Source: JBKJML01 sp046596415
Lineage (GTDB): Bacteria; Actinomycetota; Thermoleophilia; Gaiellales; Gaiellaceae
Reading direction: 5' to 3'
Assembly: GCA_046596415.1 (NCBI GenBank)
Contig: JBKJML010000018.1
Location: 1-30,165 of the forward strand
DNA length: 30,165 nucleotides
Below are positions 1 to 6,871 of the stretch, in pieces. The position numbers and the translations under genes are program-made. Under the pieces are notes generated by a model. The model had not been told where the DNA came from. It searched no databases and saw only the letters and a list, made by a program, of their open reading frames with translations. The stretch's first letter is position 1. The number at the start of each line of letters is the position of its first letter.

Positions 1-110
1 ACTCCCTGCGTCCTTGCCTCGCACCGCCCAGCGCACCCCGGCGACGAGGCCTCATTACGTTAGAGGCTCTTAGTTCGCACAAGTTCCCGGCAACCCCGGC
101 GTCTCAATCT

Positions 111-464
111 GTGCGCATGGGTGACATCACCACAGACTTCGGCACGGGACTTCGTGCCCACCTCGGCCTCGACCGGGCCGAGCTCGACCTCGTTCCAGAG
201 CCGGCCCCCGAGCCGGTCGCGGCGCCGGGGAAACCCGGCCCGTCACACGAAGAGCTGCTCGAGAGGCTCGAGGCGCTGCGCGCGCACGAGACCTTGCTCG
301 TCGAGCGGCAGCGCTCGCTGACGATCCGCGAGGCGACGCTCGCCGGTTCCGCGGGAGGCCTGCTCGCCGCCGCCCAGGCGCTCTACGACGAGGTCCTCGG
401 CGGCGGCCCGTCGCCGCATGACGACGAGGTCGCACAGCGCCGCCGCCGCAAGTCCGTCGCCTGA
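111..464 (+). CDS. small coiled-coil protein of unknown function
   Basis: A 117-residue acidic protein that I do not recognise. Residues 25-45 are rich in Pro and Ala (a likely flexible linker). Residues about 46-95 form a predicted amphipathic helix or coiled coil with heptad-like Leu spacing (ELLERLEALRAHETLL), and the tail is very basic (QRRRRKSVA). There is no signal peptide or membrane segment. It starts with GTG at 111; an in-frame ATG at 117 is equally possible, and neither has a good Shine-Dalgarno. Codon use is like that of the neighbouring genes, so it looks real, but nothing in the context gives a role. Confidence 0.6.
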   Translation: MRMGDITTDFGTGLRAHLGLDRAELDLVPEPAPEPVAAPGKPGPSHEELLERLEALRAHETLLVERQRSLTIREATLAGSAGGLLAAAQALYDEVLGGGPSPHDDEVAQRRRRKSVA

Positions 465-568
465 GCGGCGCCCTCGTAGCTAGCGGTCGCGGCGAGCTCG
501 TCGCCTCTGCGCTCGCCGGTGAGCCGCACCCGCTGCTCCGACATTTCGAGCCGGCGCGACTGAGCTAG

Positions 569-589
569 ACGTCGAGCCGCCGCCGACGT
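569..589. repeat. inverted repeat upstream of ferritin-like gene
   Basis: ACGTCG (569-574) and CGACGT (584-589) form a perfect 6-bp stem with a 9-nt loop. It sits after the first gene and touches the -35-like GTTT at 588-591. It could be a weak terminator for the upstream gene or a regulator site. There is no T-run, so I cannot decide. Confidence 0.35.
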
Positions 590-612
590 TTGGTGTGCTT
601 CTGAGCGGGTAA
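588..612 (+). promoter_or_regulatory. sigmaF/sigmaB-like general-stress promoter
   Basis: GTTT at 588-591 and GGGTAA at 607-612 are separated by 15 nt. This matches the known general-stress sigma consensus GTTT-N(13-17)-GGGTA used by sigmaB of Bacillus and sigmaF of mycobacteria. The predicted transcription start near 619 leaves a leader of about 40 nt before the ferritin-like gene, which has its own Shine-Dalgarno. A stress promoter suits a ferritin-like protein. The assignment rests on pattern match only. Confidence 0.5.
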
Positions 613-626
613 GGACTCGCGTGGGC

Positions 627-640
627 GGGTGGGACTGTCC
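627..640 (+). repeat. 14-bp direct repeat, copy 1
   Basis: GGGTGGGACTGTCC lies in the 5' leader of the ferritin-like gene. An identical copy lies at 1356-1369 just after the gene, so the pair brackets it. It may be a transcript element or a trace of a short mobile repeat. Confidence 0.55.
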
Positions 641-660
641 GGTACTAGAAGGAGTCATAG

Positions 661-1320
661 ATGATGTCTCACCTGCCCGAGCTCGAAGTTCTCGATCGAG
701 ACGGCGCGATCCAGGAGGCGGCAGAGACGGTCGATCCGGAGACTCGTGCCTCGTTCCTGAAGAAGATCGGTATCGGCGTGGGCACAGTCGCCGTCGGCGG
801 TGCCTTCGCGGGCATGGTTCCACGCGTCGCGAGCGGCGCAACGCCTGCGAGCGATGTCGCCATCCTCAACTTCGCCCTGACGCTCGAGTATCTGGAGGCC
901 GCCTTCTATGCAGAGGCCGTCAGCCGGGGCAAGTTCAGCGGCAAAGTTGGAACCTTCGCGCGCATCGTCAGCGCCCACGAGAATGCCCATGTTGCGTTCT
1001 TGAAGAAAGCGCTTGGCAGTGCGGCTGTGAAGAAGCCGCGCTTCAACTTCAAGGGTACGACGACCAACCTGGCCAAGTTCAAGGCGACCGCCCAAGTGCT
1101 CGAAGACACCGGTGTGGCCGCATACCTCGGCCAGGTCGGCAACATCAAGTCGAAGGCAATCCTTGGCGCGGCCGGCTCGATTCTGCCGATCGAGGCCCGT
1201 CACGCCGGTTGGATCCGCGACATCAACGGCGTCTCGGGAGCCCCGGTCGCCTTCGAGGGGGCCAAGACGAAGGCCCAGATCCTCGCCGCCGTCAAGGGCA
1301 CAGGCTTCATCGTCGGCTAG
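661..1320 (+). CDS. ferritin-like domain protein (Ferritin_2 type)
   Basis: A 219-residue protein with a four-helix ferritin-like fold (Ferritin_2/DUF4439-type family), which normally binds a di-iron centre. Candidate ligands are E76 in LEYLEAAFY, E107 and H110 in AHENAHVAF, and E178 and H181 in EARHAGWIR. The N-terminus has a Tat-like signal, TRASFLKK at residues 28-35, followed by a hydrophobic Gly/Ala/Val stretch to about residue 60. The usual twin Arg is Arg-Ala here, so export by Tat is uncertain. The start is fixed by AAGGAG at 645-654 region ahead of ATG 661. A sigmaF/sigmaB-like promoter precedes it and a large hairpin follows it. It is likely an exported or membrane-tethered stress protein; its exact chemistry is unknown. 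Confidence 0.85.
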   Translation: MMSHLPELEVLDRDGAIQEAAETVDPETRASFLKKIGIGVGTVAVGGAFAGMVPRVASGATPASDVAILNFALTLEYLEAAFYAEAVSRGKFSGKVGTFARIVSAHENAHVAFLKKALGSAAVKKPRFNFKGTTTNLAKFKATAQVLEDTGVAAYLGQVGNIKSKAILGAAGSILPIEARHAGWIRDINGVSGAPVAFEGAKTKAQILAAVKGTGFIVG

Positions 1321-1331
1321 ACGGGAGTGGG

Positions 1332-1412
1332 AAAGGCGGGGGCTACGATCTGCCCGGGTGGGACTGTCCTTGCGGACAGTGAGACAGTCGCAGTCCCCGC
1401 CGCCTTTTGTTC
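1332..1412 (+). terminator. compound stem-loop terminator after ferritin-like gene
   Basis: The outer arms AAAGGC plus GGGG (1332-1341) can pair with CCCC (1395-1398) plus GCCTTT (1402-1407), followed by a T-rich run. Inside are two competing hairpins: ACTGTCC (1363-1369) with GGACAGT (1374-1380), or GGGACTG (1360-1366) with CAGTCCC (1391-1397). The inner hairpin contains repeat copy 2. Confidence 0.6.
1356..1369 (+). repeat. 14-bp direct repeat, copy 2
   Basis: GGGTGGGACTGTCC is identical to 627-640. This copy is followed by its own inverted complement (GGACAGT, CAGTCCC), so it folds into the terminator hairpin. Confidence 0.55.
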
Positions 1413-1464
1413 TTCCCCGCAGAAGTATCGGTTCTAAACGCGCGTCGTATACGTTTCAGGCGCT

Positions 1465-1829
1465 GTTTCAATTACTGGCACCAGACCCCGGACGGGCGGA
1501 TCCTCGTCGGCGGCTTCCGCGACTCCACGCTCGATTCGGAGTTCACCGACGAGGAGCTGACGACACCAGTGATCCAGGCGGCGCTCGAGTCGTTCGTCGC
1601 CGACCTTGTCGGGCGCCCGCTGCGGATCGAGCAGCGCTGGGCCGGCTGTACTGGACTTCCTGCCGGTCGTCGGGCCGCTGCCGGGCAGCGATCGCGTCTG
1701 GATCGCGGGCGGCTACTCCGGGCCACGGCAACGTGCTCGGCTTTCTCTGCGGCGAGCTCGTCGCCGCAGCGACCCACCGGTGCGTCCCACCTGTTGCTCG
1801 CCCGCTTCGACCCCGCGCGCCTCCTCTAG
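1465..1829 (+). pseudogene. FAD-dependent oxidoreductase (DAO family) C-terminal remnant, frameshifted
   Basis: Joining three reading frames rebuilds the C-terminal third of a DAO-superfamily FAD oxidoreductase. Frame 1 gives YWHQTPDGRILVGGFRDS through IEQRWAG (to about 1646). Frame 2 gives LDFLPVVGPLPG and VWIAGGYSG (about 1655-1720). Frame 3 gives GHGNVLGFLCGELVAAA (about 1722-1775). The last part, SHLLLARFDPARLL, returns to frame 1 and stops at TAG 1829. The order and spacing (QTPDGR, LPVVGPLPG, GGYSGHGN) match the FAD- and substrate-binding end of this family. At least three single-base frameshifts are needed, and the N-terminal Rossmann half is absent upstream, where the ferritin terminator sits. 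This is a truncated, decaying gene, unless the shifts are sequencing errors. Confidence 0.75.
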
Positions 1830-1833
1830 CGGC

Positions 1834-1876
1834 GAGACCCGTGCCGTCCCGCAGTAAGCGGAACGGCACGGGTCTC
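1834..1876. terminator. strong bidirectional terminator hairpin
   Basis: A perfect 14-bp inverted repeat: GAGACCCGTGCCGT (1834-1847) and ACGGCACGGGTCTC (1863-1876). The 15-nt loop can extend the stem by CCGC/GCGG. It lies between the pseudogene (plus) and the convergent secreted-protein gene (minus, stop at 1891), so it can serve both strands. Confidence 0.75.
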
Positions 1877-1890
1877 CGTGCTTCTTGGCG

Positions 1891-2964
1891 TTAGCCGGGG
1901 ACGATCCTGACCTGAACGAGTCGCCGGGACGAAACGCCGGCGAGCACGTTGTCGCCCGGCTTCCGGACACGCAGGAAGATCTGCACTGCGGACCCGCCCC
2001 TGATCGCGAGTCGAGTCGTCGCGCGGAACTGGAGGGTTGCGACGCCGTTCGAGCCGGTCGGGGTTTCGGGCATCGCCGTGATGTTCCCGAAGGGGACGCC
2101 CGTCGCATAGACGAGAGCTCCCTGCACGAGCCGCCCGCGGGTGTCGCTGACGCGGATGCTCAGGGTCACGACGTCGTTCCGGTTGCTGATCGCCGTGGGC
2201 GAGAAGCTCACCGCCGACGTCACGAGCCGGTCAGGCAGCGAGACGCTCGAGACCGGGACGGCGTTCCCGCCAGTCGGAGGCGGAGTCGTCCCTGTGGCGC
2301 GGACGACCGCGGTCTGGTTCGAGACGGCCGTCGAGCGGCCCTTCTCGTTGATCGCCGTCACCTCGACTCGCAGCGTCTTGCCGACATCGGCCGTCCGGAC
2401 GCCGTAGGCCTTGCCGGTGGAGCCCGTCGACACACAGGCGGAGCCGGCCGCGTCGCACTGATTCCACCGATAGGTGTAGCGGTCCGGAGCACCCGTGAAG
2501 GTGCCCTCGCTGGCGGTCAGCTGCTCACCGACGACGGGCGAGCCCGAAATCGTCGGCAGAACCGTGTTCTTCGGCGCGGTGTTGTCTGCGATCACCGGGC
2601 TCGGCTTCGAGTTCGCCGTGTCCGAGCCGTCGGCGTTCTTGGCCGTGACGAGTGTCCGAACGGTTCGGCCGACATCCGTGTTGACCAGCTTGTACGTGTT
2701 GGCCGTAGCGCCCGCGATGTTCGCGCAGGCATTACCGTTCGCGTCGCACCGCTGCCAGCGGTACGTGTACGAGGTCGGACTGTTGGCCCAGAGGCCGTTG
2801 GTCGTCTGGAGGGTCGAGTCCTCGCGAAAGGTGCCCTCCAGGGTCGGCGGCGACGTGGTCCGCGGCGCGGCGGCGAGCGCCGTCGCGGCGGCCACGAGGC
2901 CGATCAGGGCGACAGCCAGCAGCGACGATATCGCTGAGAACCTGCGCCGGTTCTGTTTCCTCAT
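1891..2964 (-). CDS. secreted repeat protein with Ig-like domains
   Basis: A 357-residue exported protein with a signal peptide: a basic N-terminus (MRKQNRRRF), a hydrophobic core to about residue 30, and an ALAAA-type cleavage region. Two tandem repeats of about 90 residues follow. Each has the signature Y-x-Y-R-W-x-x-C-D-A-x-G-x-x-C, then TY/AY and DVG-x-T, and ends in VTA-x-N. These actinobacterial extracellular modules resemble Ig/PKD folds with an in-repeat Cys pair. A Gly/Pro/Thr linker (about 222-235) leads to a C-terminal Ig/Big_1-like beta domain (about 245-357). The start is set at ATG 2964 because GGAGG ends 5 nt upstream; an in-frame ATG at 2976 overlaps that site. A surface or adhesion role is an inference. 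Confidence 0.75.
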   Translation of the reverse strand: MRKQNRRRFSAISSLLAVALIGLVAAATALAAAPRTTSPPTLEGTFREDSTLQTTNGLWANSPTSYTYRWQRCDANGNACANIAGATANTYKLVNTDVGRTVRTLVTAKNADGSDTANSKPSPVIADNTAPKNTVLPTISGSPVVGEQLTASEGTFTGAPDRYTYRWNQCDAAGSACVSTGSTGKAYGVRTADVGKTLRVEVTAINEKGRSTAVSNQTAVVRATGTTPPPTGGNAVPVSSVSLPDRLVTSAVSFSPTAISNRNDVVTLSIRVSDTRGRLVQGALVYATGVPFGNITAMPETPTGSNGVATLQFRATTRLAIRGGSAVQIFLRVRKPGDNVLAGVSSRRLVQVRIVPG

Positions 2965-2970
2965 TGGAAC

Positions 2971-3020
2971 CTCCATACTCGTTTCAGCAAGTGGTTGGGG
3001 TTCTTGTTGCTTGTATGGAG
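2971..3020 (-). promoter_or_regulatory. inverted repeat that can mask the ribosome-binding site
   Basis: On the minus strand, CTCCATAC (3020-3013) and GTATGGAG (2978-2971) are perfect 8-bp complements 34 nt apart. The second arm contains most of the GGAGG ribosome-binding site of the secreted repeat protein. Folding of the leader would hide that site. No clear -10/-35 pair was found in the 100-nt upstream region. Confidence 0.4.
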
Positions 3021-3078
3021 TGAGCGGAAACCGGCTTTACGGAATGTTTGCGTCTTGCCAAGTCGCCCGCGTCGGGGG

Positions 3079-4014
3079 CTAGAGCTCCAGTTGCGTCAGG
3101 TCGAGTTCACCGGCTCGCTCGAACGCGGCGAGTGCTACGGCAAGATCCTGGATCGCGAGCCCGGTCGAGTCGAAGAGCGTGATCTCGTCGTCGCCTTGGC
3201 GCCCGGGGGCGACGCCTAGCAGCACCTGGCCGATCTCGGTCACGTCGCCTCGCGCGGCCAGCCCGGCCTCGACGGCCGCGGCGAGCTCGCCGCCGTGGCT
3301 CGCCTGCTCCCAGTCGTCGCAGAAGACGCGCGCGCGGGGAAACTCCTCGATCGCGAGCTCGGCCTTGCCCGGGCCATCGGCTCCCATCAGACTGACGTGC
3401 TGCCCTGGCCGCAGCGACCCGGCGGGGAAGAGGATCTCCTTGCCGGGCGTGACGGTCACGACCACGTCGGCGCCGAGCGCCTCCTCGCGGCTGCCGGCGA
3501 CCTCGCAGCCGAGCTCGCTCGCGACCGCCGCGGCGCGGGACGCGTCGATGTCCCAGATCGCCACGTGCTGTCCGCGTGCGACGAACGTGCGGACGGCGGC
3601 CCGGCCGTTGACTCCGGCCCCGACGACGGCCACGGTGCGCGCGCCCTCACGGCCGAGCAGGTCGGCGGCGATCACCGCCGCCGCGCCCGTCCGGAGAGCG
3701 GTGACGGCGCCGGCGTCGAGCAGCGCCTCCGGCAGCCCCGTCTCTGCGTTCGAGAGGATCACGATCCCGGAGACCGTCGGCAGGCCGCGCGCCGGGTTGC
3801 CGGGGAACGAGGTCACCCACTTGAGCAGCGCGTGGCCGCCGCCGAGCGCCGGCATGGCTCGGAAGTCGCCGGCCGGGTAGTTCGTCACGTAGAGCTTCGG
3901 CTGCAGCGCCCACTCGCCGCGCGCGTAGGCGCCGAACGCATCGCGTACGGCGGTGTAGGCGAGGTCGGCGGAGACCGCCACCTCGACGTGGCGCGCACTG
4001 AAGAACGGGATCAC
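3079..4014 (-). CDS. ornithine cyclodeaminase / alanine dehydrogenase-family enzyme
   Basis: A 311-residue member of the ornithine cyclodeaminase/mu-crystallin/archaeal alanine dehydrogenase family, which uses NAD(H) to deaminate amino acids or reduce imino acids. Visible features are R52 in FRAMPA, the likely catalytic Lys K65 in ALLKWVTSFPGN, R108 in VTALRTGAAA, the Rossmann loop VVGAGVNGRA (130-139), and the C-terminal DSTGLAIQD signature. Start GTG at 4014 shares one base with the pntB stop (TAGTG), so it is translated by reinitiation as the last gene of the transhydrogenase operon. Sequence alone does not separate ornithine, alanine or ketimine substrates. The pnt context suggests nicotinamide-linked amino-acid metabolism, but that is inference. 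Confidence 0.8.
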   Translation of the reverse strand: MIPFFSARHVEVAVSADLAYTAVRDAFGAYARGEWALQPKLYVTNYPAGDFRAMPALGGGHALLKWVTSFPGNPARGLPTVSGIVILSNAETGLPEALLDAGAVTALRTGAAAVIAADLLGREGARTVAVVGAGVNGRAAVRTFVARGQHVAIWDIDASRAAAVASELGCEVAGSREEALGADVVVTVTPGKEILFPAGSLRPGQHVSLMGADGPGKAELAIEEFPRARVFCDDWEQASHGGELAAAVEAGLAARGDVTEIGQVLLGVAPGRQGDDEITLFDSTGLAIQDLAVALAAFERAGELDLTQLEL

Positions 4015-5411
4015 TACAGGGCTTTGACGGCGGCGATCAGCTTGACGACGGAGTCCTTCGCGTCACCAAACAGCATCGAGGTCTTCGGGTCGAGATAGAG
4101 CGCGTTGTCGATCCCTGCGAAGCCGGGGCTCATGCTCCGCTTCAGCACGACCACCTGCGCGGCGTGGTCGACGTCCAGGATCGGCATCCCGTAGATCGGG
4201 CTCGACGTATCGGAGCGCGCGGCGGGGTTCGTCACGTCGTTCGCGCCGATCACGAGCGCAACGTCGGTGCGGGCGAACTCGGGATTGATCTCCTCCATCT
4301 CGGCAAGCTGCGTGTAGGGCACGTTCGCCTCGGCGAGCAGCACGTTCATGTGGCCGGGCATGCGGCCGGCGACCGGGTGGATCGCGTAGCGCACGTCGAC
4401 GTTCTTCGACTCCAGGAGCTCGGCGAGCTGGCGGACGTCGTGCTGGGCCTGGGCGACAGCAAGCCCGTAGCCCGGCACGATCACGACTCGCTGCGCGTAG
4501 GCGAGCATCACCGCGACGTCGTCTGCGGTCGTCGAGCGCACGGCGCGCCCGTCGTCGGCGACCAGCGCCGGGCCACCGGCGGGGGCGGCGATCTGCCCGA
4601 AGGCGCCGAAGAGCACGTTTGCGATCGAACGGTTCATCGCCTTGCCCATCATCAGCGTCAGCAGCGTTCCGGACGCGCCGACGAGGGCGCCGCTCACGAT
4701 CAGGACGTTGTTCTCGAGCTCGAAGCCGGTGGCTGCCGCCGCGACGCCTGTGAAAGCGTTCAGCAGCGAGATCACGACCGGCATGTCGGCACCGCCGATC
4801 GGCAGCACGAACAGGACACCAAAAAGGAGAGCGGCGCAGATGAGCGCGACGAGCAGCCATTGCGACTCGACCCCGGCGACGATCGCGACACCGAAGGCGA
4901 CAGCGCTCAGGAAGAGCAGCCCGTTCGTCAGCTGCTGGCCCGGATAGGTGATCGGCCGGCCCTTGATCAGCTCCTGGAGCTTCGCGAAGGCGAGCAGCGA
5001 GCCGGCGAACGAGATCGCACCGATCAAGGCCGAGATGCCGATCGCAGCGGCGACGTCGATGCTCAGGCGACCGTCATCCGGGGCACGGTTGTGAAACTCC
5101 GCGAGCGAGACGAGTGCCGCAGCGCCGCCACCGACGCCGTTGAAGAGCGCCACCATCTGCGGCATCGCGGTCATCTTCACGCGGCGTGCTGCAACCGCGC
5201 CGAAGGTGCCGCCGAGCACCATCCCGACCGCGATCTCCCAGTACGAGACGATGTTGCTCTGGGCGAACGTGACCGCGATCGCGAGCAGCATTCCCGCGGC
5301 GCCGATCTGGTTGCCGCGCCGTGCGTGCGCCGGCGACGACAGGAAGCGCAGCGCCAGGATGAAGGTCACGATCGTGACCAGGTAGAGGAGATCAGTCGCG
5401 TTCCGGCCCAC
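4014..5411 (-). CDS. pntB: NAD(P) transhydrogenase subunit beta
   Basis: The 465-residue beta subunit of the proton-translocating transhydrogenase, which transfers hydride from NADH to NADP+ driven by the proton gradient. Residues 1-270 hold about eight or nine hydrophobic membrane helices (domain II). The C-terminal soluble domain III binds NADP(H); its nucleotide loop is VPGYGLAVAQAQ (about 306-317), followed by the family-typical RYAIHPVAGRMPGHMNVLLAE and VIGANDVTNPAA. Length is normal for the family. The start overlaps the end of pntAB by 20 nt, consistent with one translationally coupled operon. No defect was seen. Confidence 0.95.
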   Translation of the reverse strand: MGRNATDLLYLVTIVTFILALRFLSSPAHARRGNQIGAAGMLLAIAVTFAQSNIVSYWEIAVGMVLGGTFGAVAARRVKMTAMPQMVALFNGVGGGAAALVSLAEFHNRAPDDGRLSIDVAAAIGISALIGAISFAGSLLAFAKLQELIKGRPITYPGQQLTNGLLFLSAVAFGVAIVAGVESQWLLVALICAALLFGVLFVLPIGGADMPVVISLLNAFTGVAAAATGFELENNVLIVSGALVGASGTLLTLMMGKAMNRSIANVLFGAFGQIAAPAGGPALVADDGRAVRSTTADDVAVMLAYAQRVVIVPGYGLAVAQAQHDVRQLAELLESKNVDVRYAIHPVAGRMPGHMNVLLAEANVPYTQLAEMEEINPEFARTDVALVIGANDVTNPAARSDTSSPIYGMPILDVDHAAQVVVLKRSMSPGFAGIDNALYLDPKTSMLFGDAKDSVVKLIAAVKAL

Positions 5412-5709
5412 GCGGCTCCTTCTTCTTGAACATCTCCAGCATCCGGTCCGTGACGACGAAGCCGCCGACGACGTTCGCAGAGCCGAGCACGACGGCGACG
5501 AAGCCGACGACGCGCGTCAGCGTGTCAGCGCCGTCCATTCCGGCGACGAGCATCGCGCCGACGATCACGATCCCGTGGATCGCGTTCGTGCCCGACATCA
5601 GCGGCGTGTGGAGGAGCGTCGGCACCTTCGAGATCACCTCGAAGCCGAGGAAGACTGCGAGGACGAGGATCGTCAGCTCGACGACGAGCTGCGCGTTATG
5701 GGAGCTCAT
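5392..5709 (-). CDS. pntAB: NAD(P) transhydrogenase subunit alpha, part 2 (membrane)
   Basis: A 105-residue integral membrane subunit with about three hydrophobic helices (around 10-25, 45-58 and 65-85). It includes the conserved SGTNAIHGIVIVGAM stretch that forms part of the proton channel. It corresponds to the C-terminal membrane part of the E. coli PntA chain, encoded separately as in Rhodospirillum and many actinobacteria. Its ATG overlaps the pntAA stop by 4 nt (ATGA), and its end overlaps pntB by 20 nt. The short length is expected for the three-subunit form and is not a truncation. Confidence 0.93.
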   Translation of the reverse strand: MSSHNAQLVVELTILVLAVFLGFEVISKVPTLLHTPLMSGTNAIHGIVIVGAMLVAGMDGADTLTRVVGFVAVVLGSANVVGGFVVTDRMLEMFKKKEPRGPERD

Positions 5710-6800
5710 GCTCGCGCCGCCGCGCGCGTGACGCAGGCGCCGGCGGTGATCTCGTCGCTGAAGTCGAGTGCGAGCTCGCCGTTTGGCGCCAGGTGCTGGA
5801 GGAGTGCCGAAACGTTTCGCGCGTAGAGCTGGCTCGCGTGCGTCGGCATCAGCGCGGCGAGGTTGGTCAGCCCGACGATCGTGACGCCCTCGCGCACTAC
5901 CTCCTCGCCGGGGGCGGTCAATTCGCAGTTCCCGCCCGTCTCGGCGGCGAGATCCACGATCACCGATCCCGGTCGCATCGCCTGGACCGCGCTCGCCGGG
6001 ATCAGTTTCGGCGCGGGCCGGCCCGGGACGAGCGCGGTCGTGACCACCACGTCGAACTCCGGTAGGCGTCGCGCCAGCTCGGCCTGCTGCTCGGTGGCCT
6101 GCTCCGGCGTCAGCTCGCGCGCATAGCCGCCTTCGGTCTCCTCGCCCTGCACGCCGAGGTCGAGGAACGTCGCGCCGAGGCTCTCGACCTGCTCCCTCAC
6201 GGCCGGGCGCACGTCGAAGCCCGAGACGACGGCTCCGAGCCTGCGCGCTGTAGCGATCGCCTGGAGCCCGGCCACACCGGCGCCGAGCACGAGCACCTTT
6301 GCGGGCGCCACGGTGCCGGCGGCGGTCATCAGGAGCGGGAACAGCTTCGGCAACCGGTCGGCAGCCACCACGACTGCCTTGTAACCCGCGACGGTGCTCT
6401 GCGAGGAGAGCGCGTCCATCGACTGCGCGCGGGTCGTCCGGGGGATCGACTCCATCGCGAAGGCGACGACGCCCCGGGCCGAAAGGCGCTCGATCCCTTC
6501 AAGGTCGGTGAGCGGGGAGAGGAAGCCGATCAGCACCGTCCCGTCGCGGAGCGGCTCGACCTCGGCCTCGGAGGGCGAGGCCACCCGCGCGACCGCGTCC
6601 GCCCCGTCGTAGAGCGATCCGGTGTCGGCGATCGTGGCGCCGGCTGCCTCGTAGGCCTGGTCCGAAAAAGAGGCGCCAGTTCCGGCGCCTCGCTCGACCG
6701 TCACCTGGAAGCCGCCTGCAACGAGCTTCGCGACCACCTCGGGCACGAGCGCCACGCGATGCTCGCCGGCAGCAGTCTCCTTGGGCACGACAACTTTCAT
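5706..6800 (-). CDS. pntAA: NAD(P) transhydrogenase subunit alpha, part 1 (NAD-binding)
   Basis: The 364-residue soluble NAD(H)-binding domain I of transhydrogenase. The N-terminal AlaDH/PNT domain starts MKVVVPKETAAGEHRVALVP. The mobile-loop region RAQSMDALSSQS lies at 124-135, and the NAD Rossmann motif VLGAGVAGLQAIATARRLGA starts at about 171. E. coli PntA residues for the membrane part are supplied by the next gene. It is the first gene of the minus-strand pnt operon. There is no Shine-Dalgarno; TAGAGT lies 6 nt before the ATG, suggesting a leaderless transcript. Confidence 0.94.
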   Translation of the reverse strand: MKVVVPKETAAGEHRVALVPEVVAKLVAGGFQVTVERGAGTGASFSDQAYEAAGATIADTGSLYDGADAVARVASPSEAEVEPLRDGTVLIGFLSPLTDLEGIERLSARGVVAFAMESIPRTTRAQSMDALSSQSTVAGYKAVVVAADRLPKLFPLLMTAAGTVAPAKVLVLGAGVAGLQAIATARRLGAVVSGFDVRPAVREQVESLGATFLDLGVQGEETEGGYARELTPEQATEQQAELARRLPEFDVVVTTALVPGRPAPKLIPASAVQAMRPGSVIVDLAAETGGNCELTAPGEEVVREGVTIVGLTNLAALMPTHASQLYARNVSALLQHLAPNGELALDFSDEITAGACVTRAAARA

Positions 6801-6806
6801 ACGGCC

Positions 6807-6812
6807 ACTCTA
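6807..6812 (-). promoter_or_regulatory. -10-like hexamer for leaderless pntAA
   Basis: TAGAGT on the minus strand is separated from the pntAA ATG by only 6 nt (GGCCGT), and no Shine-Dalgarno is present. This spacing puts the transcription start at the A of ATG. No convincing -35 is visible. It overlaps the first possible ATG (6812) of the divergent HD-GYP gene, arguing that that gene starts further in. Confidence 0.45.
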
Positions 6813-6871
6813 TGGGCGATCGAAAACTGAAGAGGCAGGGATGGGGCCGGAGGGAGGGAACTGAGCCATCT

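Noticed and set aside
1441..1490. Possible REP/RAYT-type repeat (TGGCACCAGACC region)
   Set aside because: The bases encode the conserved YWHQTPDG motif of the oxidoreductase remnant, so the resemblance is probably chance.
4164..5429. Plus-strand open frame of 421 codons opposite pntB
   Set aside because: Composition is Arg/Asp/His-rich as expected from antisense of a GC-rich gene; pntB on the minus strand is unmistakable.
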